From the NCBI GenBank assembly GCA_963590415.1, contig CAVAPB010000004.1:1-64000 (forward strand): DNA of 64,000 nucleotides. The letters run 5' to 3'. Each line of letters starts with the position of its first letter. The stretch's first letter is position 1. Under the pieces are notes generated by a model. It was not told where the DNA came from. It was given only the letters and a program-made list of their open reading frames with translations, and did not search any database. Source of the stretch: Fimenecus sp963590415. GTDB lineage: Bacteria > Bacillota > Clostridia > Oscillospirales > Acutalibacteraceae. Shown here piece after piece: positions 48,709 through 57,010 of the stretch. The translations under genes were made by a program, and so were the position numbers.

Positions 48709-50115
48709 TTATTTGCTCAACTGTTCGTCGATAGCCTTTGCGGCAACCTTGCCTGCGCCCATAGCGGAAATAACCGTAGCCGCGCCCGTAACAGCGTCGC
48801 CGCCGGCATAGACGGAGTCTCTCGAGGTAAGTCCGTCCTCGTTGACGATAATGCCGCCTCTTTCGTTGACTTCAAGGCCCTTTGTGGTGCTCTTTATAAG
48901 CGGGTTGGGCGATGTGCCGATTGAAACGACAACCGTATCGACATCAAGCACAAACTCACTGCCCTCAATCGGAATAGGACGCCTTCTGCCCTTTGCGTCG
49001 GGCTCGCCGAGTTCCATTTTAATGCACTTCATACCCGTTACAAAGCCGTTTTTGGGGTCTCTCGGGTCGTCGGGATTGTTGTAACCGAGGATTTCGACGG
49101 GATTGTTGAGGAGACGGAAATCAATTCCCTCCTCCATTGCGTGCTCGACCTCTTCCTTTCTTGCGGGAAGCTCGTCCATTGAACGGCGGTAAACGATGTA
49201 TACCTTGTCGGCACCGAGACGAAGCGCTGTTCTCGCAGCGTCCATCGCAACATTGCCGCCTCCGATTACCGCAACCTTACCGCCTTTCATTATAGGCGTT
49301 ACCGGGTCGTCCCTGTATGCTTTCATAAGATTGCTTCTTGTCAAAAACTCGTTTGCGGAATAAACGCCCTTGAGCGACTCGCCGGGGATTCCCATAAAGT
49401 TCGGAAGTCCTGCGCCGGAGCCAACGAACACAGCCTCATAGCCCATATCGAACAACTCGTCTATCGTGAGAGTTTTGCCGATAACGACATTGGTTTCAAT
49501 ATCCACGCCGAGAGCTTTAAGAGTATCAACCTCTTTCGCAACTATCGACTTCGGAAGTCTGAACTCGGGAATACCGTAGACAAGTACGCCGCCTGCGGTA
49601 TGTAAAGCCTCATATACCGTAACCTTGTAGCCCTTCTTGGCAAGGTCGCCCGCACAGGTAAGACCCGAGGGGCCCGAGCCCACAATAGCAACCTTATGTC
49701 CGTTTGATTCGGGAACAACGGGCGCTTCTTTCTGATTTTCATTGTGCCAATCGGCAACAAAGCGTTCAAGTCTGCCTATGCCGACAGGCTCAAACTTAAT
49801 ACCGAGCGTGCATTTGCTCTCGCACTGACTCTCCTGCGGACAAACTCTGCCGCAGACAGCGGGAAGCGTTGACGAAAGGGAAATTTCACGGTAAGCTCCC
49901 TCATAGTCGCCCTCTTTGATTTTTGCGATAAAATCGGGAATATGAACATTTACGGGACAGCCGCCGACGCACGGTCTGTTCTTGCAGTTGAGACATCTCT
50001 GTGACTCGGCAAGAGCCGTCTCCTCGGAATAGCCGAGAGCGACCTCCTTGAAATTCTTTGCTCTGACCTCAGGTGCCTGAGTGGGCATTTCATGCTTTTT
50101 CTGTACTATTGCCAT
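48709..50115 (-). CDS. nfnB: NfnB / GltD-type NADPH oxidoreductase subunit
   Basis: A 468-residue flavoprotein. Cys-rich Fe-S region first (RCLNCKNRPCVGGCPVNVHIPDF, CGRVCPQESQCESKC), then FAD- and NADPH-binding Rossmann folds (VAIVGSGPSGLTCAGDLAKKGYKVTVYEA; VAVIGGGNVAMDAARTALRLGADKVYIVYRR) ending GDAVTGAATVISAMGAGKVAAKAI. As a lone gene it could be a glutamate synthase small subunit, but no large subunit is near, and pairing with an NfnA-type protein identifies NfnAB, the NADH-dependent reduced ferredoxin:NADP+ oxidoreductase. GGGGG precedes the ATG. Confidence 0.88.
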   Translation of the reverse strand: MAIVQKKHEMPTQAPEVRAKNFKEVALGYSEETALAESQRCLNCKNRPCVGGCPVNVHIPDFIAKIKEGDYEGAYREISLSSTLPAVCGRVCPQESQCESKCTLGIKFEPVGIGRLERFVADWHNENQKEAPVVPESNGHKVAIVGSGPSGLTCAGDLAKKGYKVTVYEALHTAGGVLVYGIPEFRLPKSIVAKEVDTLKALGVDIETNVVIGKTLTIDELFDMGYEAVFVGSGAGLPNFMGIPGESLKGVYSANEFLTRSNLMKAYRDDPVTPIMKGGKVAVIGGGNVAMDAARTALRLGADKVYIVYRRSMDELPARKEEVEHAMEEGIDFRLLNNPVEILGYNNPDDPRDPKNGFVTGMKCIKMELGEPDAKGRRRPIPIEGSEFVLDVDTVVVSIGTSPNPLIKSTTKGLEVNERGGIIVNEDGLTSRDSVYAGGDAVTGAATVISAMGAGKVAAKAIDEQLSK

Positions 50116-50130
50116 TGTTAATACCCCCTG

Positions 50131-50979
50131 TTAATCCTTCTTGAAAAGATTGCATGCTTCGTCGTAAGCATGGCGTTCAAAATCGGTATACATTCTGCCC
50201 CTTGACATAGCCTCGTCAAAATCTACCTCATAGCCGTTGAAATCGGGACCGTCAACACAGGCGAATTTTGTAATTTTTTTACCGTCGCGGTTGAGCGTAA
50301 GACGGCAGCCGCCGCACATTCCCGTGCCGTCAATCATAATCGGGTTCATCGAAACCGTAACGGGCACGCCGAACGGCTTTGCGGTAAGGGTTACGAATTT
50401 CATCATAATAAGCGGACCTATCGTGATTATCATATCGAACTTCTCGCCCGCTTCAAGCATTTCCTTGAGCGGAACGGTAACATTTCCGTGCCTGCCGTAA
50501 GAGCCGTCGTCGGTCATAAGGATCATACGGTCGGAGCACGCCTTGAACTCGTTCTCAAGGATAACAAGGTTTTGGTCTCTGAAGCCGATAATGCTTGTGA
50601 CCTCCGCGCCGAGCCTGTGAAACTCCTGCGCTACGGGCATTGCAATGGCACAGCCGACGCCGCCGCCGATTATGCAGACCTTTTTAATGCCGTCAGTATG
50701 TGTGGCAACTCCGAGCGGACCTACAAAGTCCTGCAAAAAGTCGCCCTGCTCTTTGTGATTCAATTTTTCCGTGGTTGCGCCGACAATCTGGAAGATTATC
50801 TTGACGGAACCCTCCTCGGGGTTCGTACCCGCAACGGTGAGCGGTATCCTTTCCCCGTCCTCATCGACGCGCAGAATAATGAACTGACCGGGCTTTGCCT
50901 TTTTGGCAACCAACGGCGCTTCAATCTCCATCTGCGTAACGGTAGGATTCAAGCTTTTCTTTCGTAAGATCCTGTACAT
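50131..50979 (-). CDS. nfnA: NfnA / sulfide dehydrogenase-like FAD subunit
   Basis: A 282-residue protein of the NfnA / dihydroorotate-dehydrogenase electron-transfer type: an FAD-binding front part (PGQFIILRVDEDGERIPLTVA), an NAD-binding fold (VCIIGGGVGCAIAMPVAQEFHRLGAEVTSIIGFRDQNLVI), and a C-terminal [2Fe-2S] site in GTGMCGGCRLTLNRDGKKITKFACVDGPDFNGYEVDF. Fifteen bases upstream of nfnB. The ATG at 50979 has AAGGAG upstream. First gene of the five-gene redox operon. Confidence 0.88.
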   Translation of the reverse strand: MYRILRKKSLNPTVTQMEIEAPLVAKKAKPGQFIILRVDEDGERIPLTVAGTNPEEGSVKIIFQIVGATTEKLNHKEQGDFLQDFVGPLGVATHTDGIKKVCIIGGGVGCAIAMPVAQEFHRLGAEVTSIIGFRDQNLVILENEFKACSDRMILMTDDGSYGRHGNVTVPLKEMLEAGEKFDMIITIGPLIMMKFVTLTAKPFGVPVTVSMNPIMIDGTGMCGGCRLTLNRDGKKITKFACVDGPDFNGYEVDFDEAMSRGRMYTDFERHAYDEACNLFKKD

Positions 50980-51043
50980 ACGAAGACTCCTTTTTATATG
51001 AAAGTTTGTAAGTGAAATCATGAAAAATTCGTGTGTTAAAAAA

Positions 51044-51073
51044 TTGACAAGCATTTCTCATATTAACTATAAA
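51044..51073 (+). promoter_or_regulatory. Rightward promoter with no annotated gene downstream
   Basis: Consensus TTGACA (51044-51049), 18-base spacer, TATAAA (51068-51073). Its -10 touches that of the nfnA promoter, so the two are back-to-back. Downstream on this strand are only a 40-codon ORF and repeats up to the secA terminator. Confidence 0.5.
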
Positions 51074-51101
51074 TTTTATCACAAACAGGCTTGCTTTTCA
51101 A
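51073..51101 (-). promoter_or_regulatory. Promoter of the nfnAB-hydCBA operon
   Basis: Minus strand TTGAAA (51096-51101), 17-base spacer, TAAAAT (51073-51078) with an extended -10 TG one base before it. About 94 bases from the nfnA start. Confidence 0.75.
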
Positions 51102-51149
51102 CAATAAATAACAAAATTGTCGCTTTAGAAATATAAAATATATGGAAAT

Positions 51150-51272
51150 ATGACAAGTTTTTGCCTTATCAAATCTTACAAAACTGTAATGGAAATTGTC
51201 TTTCGCTTATGCTTGATTGACAGGATTAAGAACGATAATATCATCGACGCGCTGAAAACAGATGTCGGCTGA
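51150..51272 (+). CDS. 40-residue ORF, doubtful
   Basis: An ATG at 51150 opens 40 codons. The last 20 residues (LIDRIKNDNIIDALKTDVG) look like the end of an ordinary amphipathic protein. The ribosome site is weak (GGAAAT). It follows a good rightward promoter. It could be a small gene or the surviving tail of a lost one; an internal ATG at 51189 is an alternative start. Confidence 0.3.
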   Translation: MTSFCLIKSYKTVMEIVFRLCLIDRIKNDNIIDALKTDVG

Positions 51273-51292
51273 TATAGATTTTTTCACACAGC

Positions 51293-51318
51293 AAAAGGCA
51301 CTCTTTCGAGTACCTTTT
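51293..51318. repeat. Hairpin and repeat tract before secA
   Basis: AAAAGGCACTC (51293-51303) pairs with GAGTACCTTTT (51308-51318) with one mismatch, extended by flanking CACA/TGTGT. The following ~200 bases (to 51530) hold GAGTGAAGCGGAGC, resembling the core of the tRNA-linked repeats at 23470 and 23886, and repeat fragments, with no gene. Confidence 0.5.
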
Positions 51319-51371
51319 GTGTAATGTGGAGTGAAGCGGAGCAGGTGTATGTGAGTTCGGTTTTTACAACC

Positions 51372-51408
51372 CCTCCGCCTCACATTCATTCGGCACCTCC
51401 CTTTACAC
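51372..51408 (-). repeat. Inverted copy of the left-edge repeat
   Basis: This 37-base segment is the reverse complement of 76-112 with one mismatch. It shows that the repeat modules move in both orientations and lie only in intergenic spacers. Confidence 0.8.
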
Positions 51409-51542
51409 GATGGAGGCTTAGTCCTACAAGCGTTTTGCGTCACCGTAGGGCTGAAGCAAGCTGTATAATGTAATAAGGCAGTAAACAGGCAGTGTAAAGA
51501 CAATGATATAACCTTCAAACATCAATGCAACCGCAAAAGCAA

Positions 51543-51567
51543 AAGACGCACTCACAGAGCGCGTCTT
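51543..51567 (-). terminator. Terminator of secA
   Basis: AAGACGCACTC (51543-51553) pairs with GAGCGCGTCTT (51557-51567) on the minus strand with one G-U pair, followed by TTTTGCTTTTG. Confidence 0.8.
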
Positions 51568-51585
51568 AATTTGTTGAATATTCAA

Positions 51586-54312
51586 TTATTCGTCCTTGCC
51601 GCAGCAATGCTTATATTTTTTGCCGCTTCCGCAGGGGCAGGGGTCGTTTCTGCCTATCTTCTTTTCTTTCTTGACGGGGCGTTTCTTTTCGCTTCCGTCG
51701 GTTGCGCCGCTTGTGCCGGTAATCTTTGCCTGTTCCTCACGCTTTACCTCTTCGTTTGTGCGAAGAACAACCGTAAGAATACCCGTTACGGTACCCTCGC
51801 AGATAGCCGCGCTCATCTCGTCAAACATATCGAAGCTTTCAAGTCTGAACGCAACAACGGGGTCCTGCTGACCGTAGGAGCGAAGATAAATACCGCTCTT
51901 CAAATCCTCCATCTCGTCGATGTGATCCATCCATCTGCGGTCAACATTAGCAAGCAAAATTTTTCTTTCAAGCTCAGCCATAATGTCAGTGCCGTATTTT
52001 TCCTTGCGCTCGTCAAATCTCTTATGCGCACAGTCAAGGAACAGTTCCTTAAAGTCGTCCGCACCTGTAAGCCCCTCTGCGCTTCTGCCGTCAAGTACCC
52101 AAGCGAGTTTCGTGAGCATACCCTGAACATTCCACTCCTCCTTAGGCAACGCCGACGGGCAATAGAAGTCAACCTGCTGATTGAAATAGTCGTCAATCAT
52201 CTTTGTTATGGTAGCGTCAAGGTCTACGCCGTCGAGGATCTGATTTCTCTGACCGTAAATGACCTCTCTCTGCTTGTTCATAACATCGTCGAAGTTAAGA
52301 ACCTGTCGTCTTGCGGCGAAGTTGTTACCCTCAACCTTTTTCTGTGCGCCCTCGATAAGATTTGTGAGCATCTTTGTTTCAAGCGGCATATCGTCGTCAA
52401 CATTGAAGGTGTCGAGAATCATATAGAATCTGTCGCCTGCGAAGAGCCTCAAAAGCTCATCCTCAGCCGAGAGGTAGAAACGGCTCTTACCGGGGTCGCC
52501 CTGACGACCCGCACGGCCTCTCAACTGGTTGTCGATACGCCTCGACTCGTGTCTTTCCGTACCGATTATATAAAGACCGCCTGCCGCACGAACCTTTTCC
52601 GCCTCCTCGGCAAGCTCTTGCTTATGCTTTTCCTCAAGCTCGTGATAAACGCGTCTTGCTTCGATAATCTCCTCGTTGTCGGTCTCGGCATAGCCTGTAG
52701 CCTCTGCGATAAGCTCCTCGGAGAAGTCCTTTTTACGCATTTCCGCCTTAGCCATGTACTCGGGGTTACCGCCGAGAATAATATCCGTACCGCGGCCCGC
52801 CATATTCGTTGCGATTGTAACTGCGCCGTACTTACCTGCCTGCGCTACGATTTCAGCCTCTTTGTCGTGATACTTCGCATTGAGCACCTCGTGCTTTATG
52901 CCCCTCTTTTTAAGAGCCTTTGAAAGCAATTCGCTCTTTTCAATGTTTACGGTACCTACAAGCACAGGCTGCCCCTTTGCGTTGGCTTCGAGAATCTGCT
53001 CGATTATAGCGTTGAACTTTGCCTGCTCGGTCTTATAGAGCAAGTCGTTCTGATCGTCTCTAATCATGGGCTTGTTTGTCGGGATTGCAATAACATCAAG
53101 TCCGTAAATCTCCTGAAACTCGGTGCTCTCCGTCATTGCGGTACCCGTCATACCCGAAAGCTTATCATAAAGACGGAAATAGTTCTGGAATGTAATGGTT
53201 GCGAGCGTCTTTGACTCTCGCTCAACCTTAACTCCCTCTTTTGCCTCAATAGCCTGATGCAAACCGTCGGAATAACGCCTGCCGAGCATAATTCTGCCCG
53301 TAAACTCGTCGACGATAAGCACCTCACCGTCCTTGACGACATAGTCCACATCACGCTTCATAACGCCGTGAGCACGGATAGCCTGGTCGATATGGTGCTG
53401 AATTGTGATGTTTTCGGCGTCCATAAGGTTTTCAAGGTTAAAGAAGCGCTCTGCCTTTTCAATACCGCTCTTGGTAAGGGTTGCGCTCTTAGCCTTTTCA
53501 TCGACAACATAGTCGCCGTCTGCCTCAATCGCTTCCTCGGCGTTCATCTTGGTGTCAAGCTCCTTGACGGTAATCCTTTTAAGGGTTTTTACGAAGTTGT
53601 CCGCAATCTTGTAAAGGTCGGTTGACTTGTCGCCCGCACCGGAAATAATAAGCGGCGTCCTCGCCTCATCGATAAGGATTGAGTCAACCTCATCGACAAT
53701 GGCAAAGCTGTGTCCGCGCTGAACTCTCTGTTCTGCATAAATCACCATATTGTCACGAAGATAGTCAAAGCCCATCTCGTTGTTTGTGCCGTAGGTTATG
53801 TCTGCGTTGTATGCCGCGCGCCTCTGCTCATTGTCGAGCTCGTGGACAATAAGTCCGACGGAAAGTCCCAAAAATCTGAAAACCTTTCCCATCCACTCGG
53901 AGTCACGGCGAGCGAGATAATCGTTTACCGTTACGATATGAACGCCTTTTCCCGTAAGTGCGTTTAGGTATGCGGGAAGAGTTGCAACAAGGGTTTTACC
54001 CTCACCTGTTTTCATCTCCGCAATTCTGCCCTGATGAAGTATGATACCGCCGATTATCTGCACGGGGAAGTGCTTCATATTGAGAACGCGCCACGAAGCC
54101 TCACGGCAGGTTGCAAACGCTTCCGGCAAAATGTCGTCAAGCGTTTCGCCGTTCTGAAGTCTCTGCTTAAATTCCTCGGTCTTTGCCTTTAACTGCTCGT
54201 CCGAAAGACTGCTGTATTCCTCCTCGTATGAGAGAACCTTTTTCTGTATCGGCATTACCCTCTTTACTTCCTTTGAAGAGTAATCGCCGAAAATCTTTTT
54301 AAGTAAGGACAT
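51586..54312 (-). CDS. secA: Preprotein translocase ATPase SecA
   Basis: A 908-residue motor that pushes proteins through SecYEG. Walker A is in MKTGEGKTLVATLPAYL; VHIVTVNDYLARRDSEWM, DYLRDNM, VDEVDSILIDEARTPLIISG and the VTIATNMAGRGTDIILGG helicase motif follow; the C-terminal SEC-C zinc tail reads GRNDPCPCGSGKKYKHCCG. Length is normal for the family. The ATG has AAAGGA upstream. It is separated from ftsH by that gene's terminator, so it has its own transcript. Confidence 0.98.
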   Translation of the reverse strand: MSLLKKIFGDYSSKEVKRVMPIQKKVLSYEEEYSSLSDEQLKAKTEEFKQRLQNGETLDDILPEAFATCREASWRVLNMKHFPVQIIGGIILHQGRIAEMKTGEGKTLVATLPAYLNALTGKGVHIVTVNDYLARRDSEWMGKVFRFLGLSVGLIVHELDNEQRRAAYNADITYGTNNEMGFDYLRDNMVIYAEQRVQRGHSFAIVDEVDSILIDEARTPLIISGAGDKSTDLYKIADNFVKTLKRITVKELDTKMNAEEAIEADGDYVVDEKAKSATLTKSGIEKAERFFNLENLMDAENITIQHHIDQAIRAHGVMKRDVDYVVKDGEVLIVDEFTGRIMLGRRYSDGLHQAIEAKEGVKVERESKTLATITFQNYFRLYDKLSGMTGTAMTESTEFQEIYGLDVIAIPTNKPMIRDDQNDLLYKTEQAKFNAIIEQILEANAKGQPVLVGTVNIEKSELLSKALKKRGIKHEVLNAKYHDKEAEIVAQAGKYGAVTIATNMAGRGTDIILGGNPEYMAKAEMRKKDFSEELIAEATGYAETDNEEIIEARRVYHELEEKHKQELAEEAEKVRAAGGLYIIGTERHESRRIDNQLRGRAGRQGDPGKSRFYLSAEDELLRLFAGDRFYMILDTFNVDDDMPLETKMLTNLIEGAQKKVEGNNFAARRQVLNFDDVMNKQREVIYGQRNQILDGVDLDATITKMIDDYFNQQVDFYCPSALPKEEWNVQGMLTKLAWVLDGRSAEGLTGADDFKELFLDCAHKRFDERKEKYGTDIMAELERKILLANVDRRWMDHIDEMEDLKSGIYLRSYGQQDPVVAFRLESFDMFDEMSAAICEGTVTGILTVVLRTNEEVKREEQAKITGTSGATDGSEKKRPVKKEKKIGRNDPCPCGSGKKYKHCCGKDE

Positions 54313-54393
54313 AGTTTTTTCCTTTCACTGTACAAATATACAAATCTATTATATAACATATGAATTTGTAAATCTACTGTTTTTTGTAAAAAA

Positions 54394-54420
54394 ATGCAGT
54401 ACAGGCGCACTGTACTGCAT
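54394..54420 (-). terminator. Terminator of the ftsH operon
   Basis: ATGCAGTACAG (54394-54404) pairs perfectly with CTGTACTGCAT (54410-54420), 11 bp, then seven T on the minus strand. Confidence 0.92.
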
Positions 54421-54425
54421 AATTT

Positions 54426-56429
54426 TTAATTATCGGTCTTTTCACCGTCGGAGCCTTCCGCTGTTTCCGCCGTTTCGGAAGTTACGGTTTCAACAACATC
54501 GGTTTCCGGTTTTTTCGAAGCTTCGGCAGCTGCCGACTCGGTCTCGGGCTTTGCTTCTTCCTCGTCGGAGAACAGAGGTTCAAGCTCTTCGCCGTTCATA
54601 AGGCGCTTGAATTCCTCGCCCGTGAGCTTTTCACGCTTAACAAGCTCAAGCGCTACGGCGTGAAGCTTGTCGATATGCTCGGTGAGTATATCCTCGGTCT
54701 GCTTATATGCGTTGAGAATAATCTTCTCAACTTCTTCGTCTATCTGCGAAGCGACAGCCTCGGAATAGTTCCTCATATGGTTATAGTCCTTGCCGAGGAA
54801 CACCTCGTCATTGTTCTGACCGAAAGCGATAGGTCCGAGCTTCTCGCTCATACCGTATCTTGTAACCATCTTTCTTGCCTGTTCGCTGGCTCTTTCGATA
54901 TCGTTTGAAGCGCCCGTGGAAATATCGTTGAAAATAATCTTTTCCGCAACGCGTCCGCCGAGGAGTCCGACAATATCGTCAAGCATTTTCGACTTCATAA
55001 GATGCATTTCGTCGTGCTCGGGCTGATACATTGTAAAGCCGCCCGCCATACCTCTCGGTACGATTGAAATGTGGGTAACAGGGTCCTCGTGTTCAAGATA
55101 GAACGATGTAACCGCATGACCCGCCTCATGATAAGCTGTAATTTTTTTATCTCTTTCGGAAATCTTGTGAGACTTCTTTTCCGTGCCGACAACGACCTTC
55201 ATGGTAGCCTCTTCGATTTCTTTCATTGTGATTGCCTTTAATTTTCTTCTTGCCGCAAGCAAAGCCGCTTCGTTAAGAAGATTTTCAAGGTCAGCGCCCG
55301 TAAAGCCTACGGTCGCGCCTGCAATATTGCGAAGATTTACATCGGGTCCGAGGGGCTTTTTCCTTGCGTGAACCTTGAGTATCTCTTCCCTGCCCTTTAA
55401 GTCGGGATAATTTACGGTAACCTGTCTGTCAAATCTGCCGGGTCTTAAAAGAGCCGGGTCAAGAATGTCGGGACGGTTTGTAGCGGCAATTACGATAACG
55501 CCCTCGTTGGGGCCGAAGCCGTCCATTTCGACAAGCAGTTGGTTAAGGGTCTGTTCTCTCTCGTCATGACCGCCGCCCATACCTGCGCCTCTGTGTCTGC
55601 CGACTGCGTCGATTTCATCGATAAAAATAATAGACGGAGCGTTTTTCTTAGCCTCAGCAAAAAGGTCTCTTACTCGGGAAGCACCTACGCCGACATACAT
55701 TTCAACGAAATCAGAGCCCGAAATTGAGAAGAACGGAGCGCCTGCCTCACCTGCAACCGCACGGGCAAGCAATGTTTTACCTGTGCCGGGAGGGCCTACA
55801 AGAAGCACACCCTTGGGTATTCTTGCGCCGAGAGCGCTGAAGTCCTTGGGAGCTTTCAAAAACTCAACAATCTCTTCAAGCTCTTCCTTTTCCTCGTCTG
55901 CGCCCGCAACATCTGCAAAGGTCGTCGTGTTCTTTTCATCGTTCTTTTTATAGCGTGCCTTGCCGAACGACATAGCCCTGTTGTTCTCGCTCTGAACGCT
56001 CTGGTTCATACGCCTGAACATAAAGAGCATTACGCCGGCAAGCAAAAGAATCATAACGGCGGTCGGCAGAAGGCTTACCCACCATGAATTTGCAGAGCCC
56101 GAAGCGTAGTCCATTTTAATCTGGTTGTCGGGATTTTCCTTGTTGTACTCCACAACATCGTCGTGAATATCATCGACAAAAAGGCTGACATTCGGCACGG
56201 TATACTTATATGTCGTATCATCGTCCTTGAGCTTATATTCAAGCGCACCGCTCGAAAGGTTAAGCTTGTATTCGGTTACCATATGGTTTTCAAACATATT
56301 GACAACCTCATAGTACTCCGTTTTCTTACTTGTCTGAGTACCCGACATATAGTAAAAAGAAATAAAGAGCACAAGCACCAACGGGATTACAACATAAGGG
56401 ATAATTACCTTCCAGTTGTTTTTTTTCAA
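54426..56429 (-). CDS. ftsH: ATP-dependent zinc metalloprotease FtsH
   Basis: A 667-residue membrane AAA+ protease that degrades misfolded membrane proteins and regulators. Two membrane helices (residues ~8-27 and ~112-137) flank a small extracytoplasmic domain; Walker A is GPPGTGKTLLARA, Walker B FIDEIDAVG, SRH motif NRPDILDPALLRPGRFDRQ; the zinc site is HEAGHA. The C terminus has an acidic Glu/Thr tail. The start codon is TTG with AGGAGA eight bases upstream. Last gene of tilS-hpt-ftsH, the conserved Firmicutes order. Confidence 0.97.
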   Translation of the reverse strand: MKKNNWKVIIPYVVIPLVLVLFISFYYMSGTQTSKKTEYYEVVNMFENHMVTEYKLNLSSGALEYKLKDDDTTYKYTVPNVSLFVDDIHDDVVEYNKENPDNQIKMDYASGSANSWWVSLLPTAVMILLLAGVMLFMFRRMNQSVQSENNRAMSFGKARYKKNDEKNTTTFADVAGADEEKEELEEIVEFLKAPKDFSALGARIPKGVLLVGPPGTGKTLLARAVAGEAGAPFFSISGSDFVEMYVGVGASRVRDLFAEAKKNAPSIIFIDEIDAVGRHRGAGMGGGHDEREQTLNQLLVEMDGFGPNEGVIVIAATNRPDILDPALLRPGRFDRQVTVNYPDLKGREEILKVHARKKPLGPDVNLRNIAGATVGFTGADLENLLNEAALLAARRKLKAITMKEIEEATMKVVVGTEKKSHKISERDKKITAYHEAGHAVTSFYLEHEDPVTHISIVPRGMAGGFTMYQPEHDEMHLMKSKMLDDIVGLLGGRVAEKIIFNDISTGASNDIERASEQARKMVTRYGMSEKLGPIAFGQNNDEVFLGKDYNHMRNYSEAVASQIDEEVEKIILNAYKQTEDILTEHIDKLHAVALELVKREKLTGEEFKRLMNGEELEPLFSDEEEAKPETESAAAEASKKPETDVVETVTSETAETAEGSDGEKTDN

Positions 56430-56444
56430 TTAACTTCTCTCCTT

Positions 56445-57008
56445 TTACTCATTCTCGTAAACACAGGGTTTGAGAATACCTACATAAGGCAAATTTCTGT
56501 ATTTTTCCGCATAGTCAAGACCGTAGCCCACAACAAATGCGTCGGGAATCGTAGCTCCCGAATAATCGGCTTTAAGGTCTACCGCTCTTCTGTCCGGCTT
56601 GTCGAGAAGAGTGCATATCTTAATGCTCGACGGATTTCTTCTTGAAAGTATGTCCATAAGATAGTGAAGCGTTTTGCCGCTGTCGAGAATATCCTCGACA
56701 ATAAGCAAATCCGAGCCCTCGATAACATTTGTGTCAAGGTCTTTTATGATTTTGACCGCGCCCGACGAGGATGTGGAATTTCCGTAGCTTGATACCGCCA
56801 TAAAGTCAATACAGCACGGGATTTTAATTTCCCTCATAAGGTCGCCCATAAACACAACCGAGCCCTTGAGAACGCTTACCAAAAGAAGCTTTTTACCCTT
56901 ATAATCCTCGGTTATACGCTCGCCGAGGTCCTTGACGATTTCTTTAAGCTGCTCCTGTGAGAGAAGCACCTGTTCAATATCATTTTCCATAATGCTTTTG
57001 CTGTCCAT
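56445..57008 (-). CDS. hpt: Hypoxanthine phosphoribosyltransferase
   Basis: A 187-residue purine salvage enzyme making IMP or GMP from hypoxanthine or guanine and PRPP. The PRPP loop LLIVEDILDSGKTL is typical. The protein also contains KGSVVFMGDLMREI and PDAFVVGYGLDYAEKYRNLPYVGIL. It starts two bases after tilS stops, with GGAGCAGGGG upstream. In B. subtilis Hpt also works with TilS and FtsH gene regulation, a conserved neighbourhood. Confidence 0.95.
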   Translation of the reverse strand: MDSKSIMENDIEQVLLSQEQLKEIVKDLGERITEDYKGKKLLLVSVLKGSVVFMGDLMREIKIPCCIDFMAVSSYGNSTSSSGAVKIIKDLDTNVIEGSDLLIVEDILDSGKTLHYLMDILSRRNPSSIKICTLLDKPDRRAVDLKADYSGATIPDAFVVGYGLDYAEKYRNLPYVGILKPCVYENE

Positions 57009-57010
57009 TT

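Noticed and set aside
48709..50115. Glutamate synthase small subunit (gltD)
   Set aside because: No large subunit is present, and the adjacent NfnA-type gene and hydrogenase genes point to NfnB.
51207..51518. 103-residue frame in the spacer before secA
   Set aside because: Composed of repeat modules also found at the left edge; low-quality composition and no ribosome site.
51571..52923. 450-residue open frame opposite secA
   Set aside because: Antisense to a fully conserved secA and lacks any recognisable protein features.
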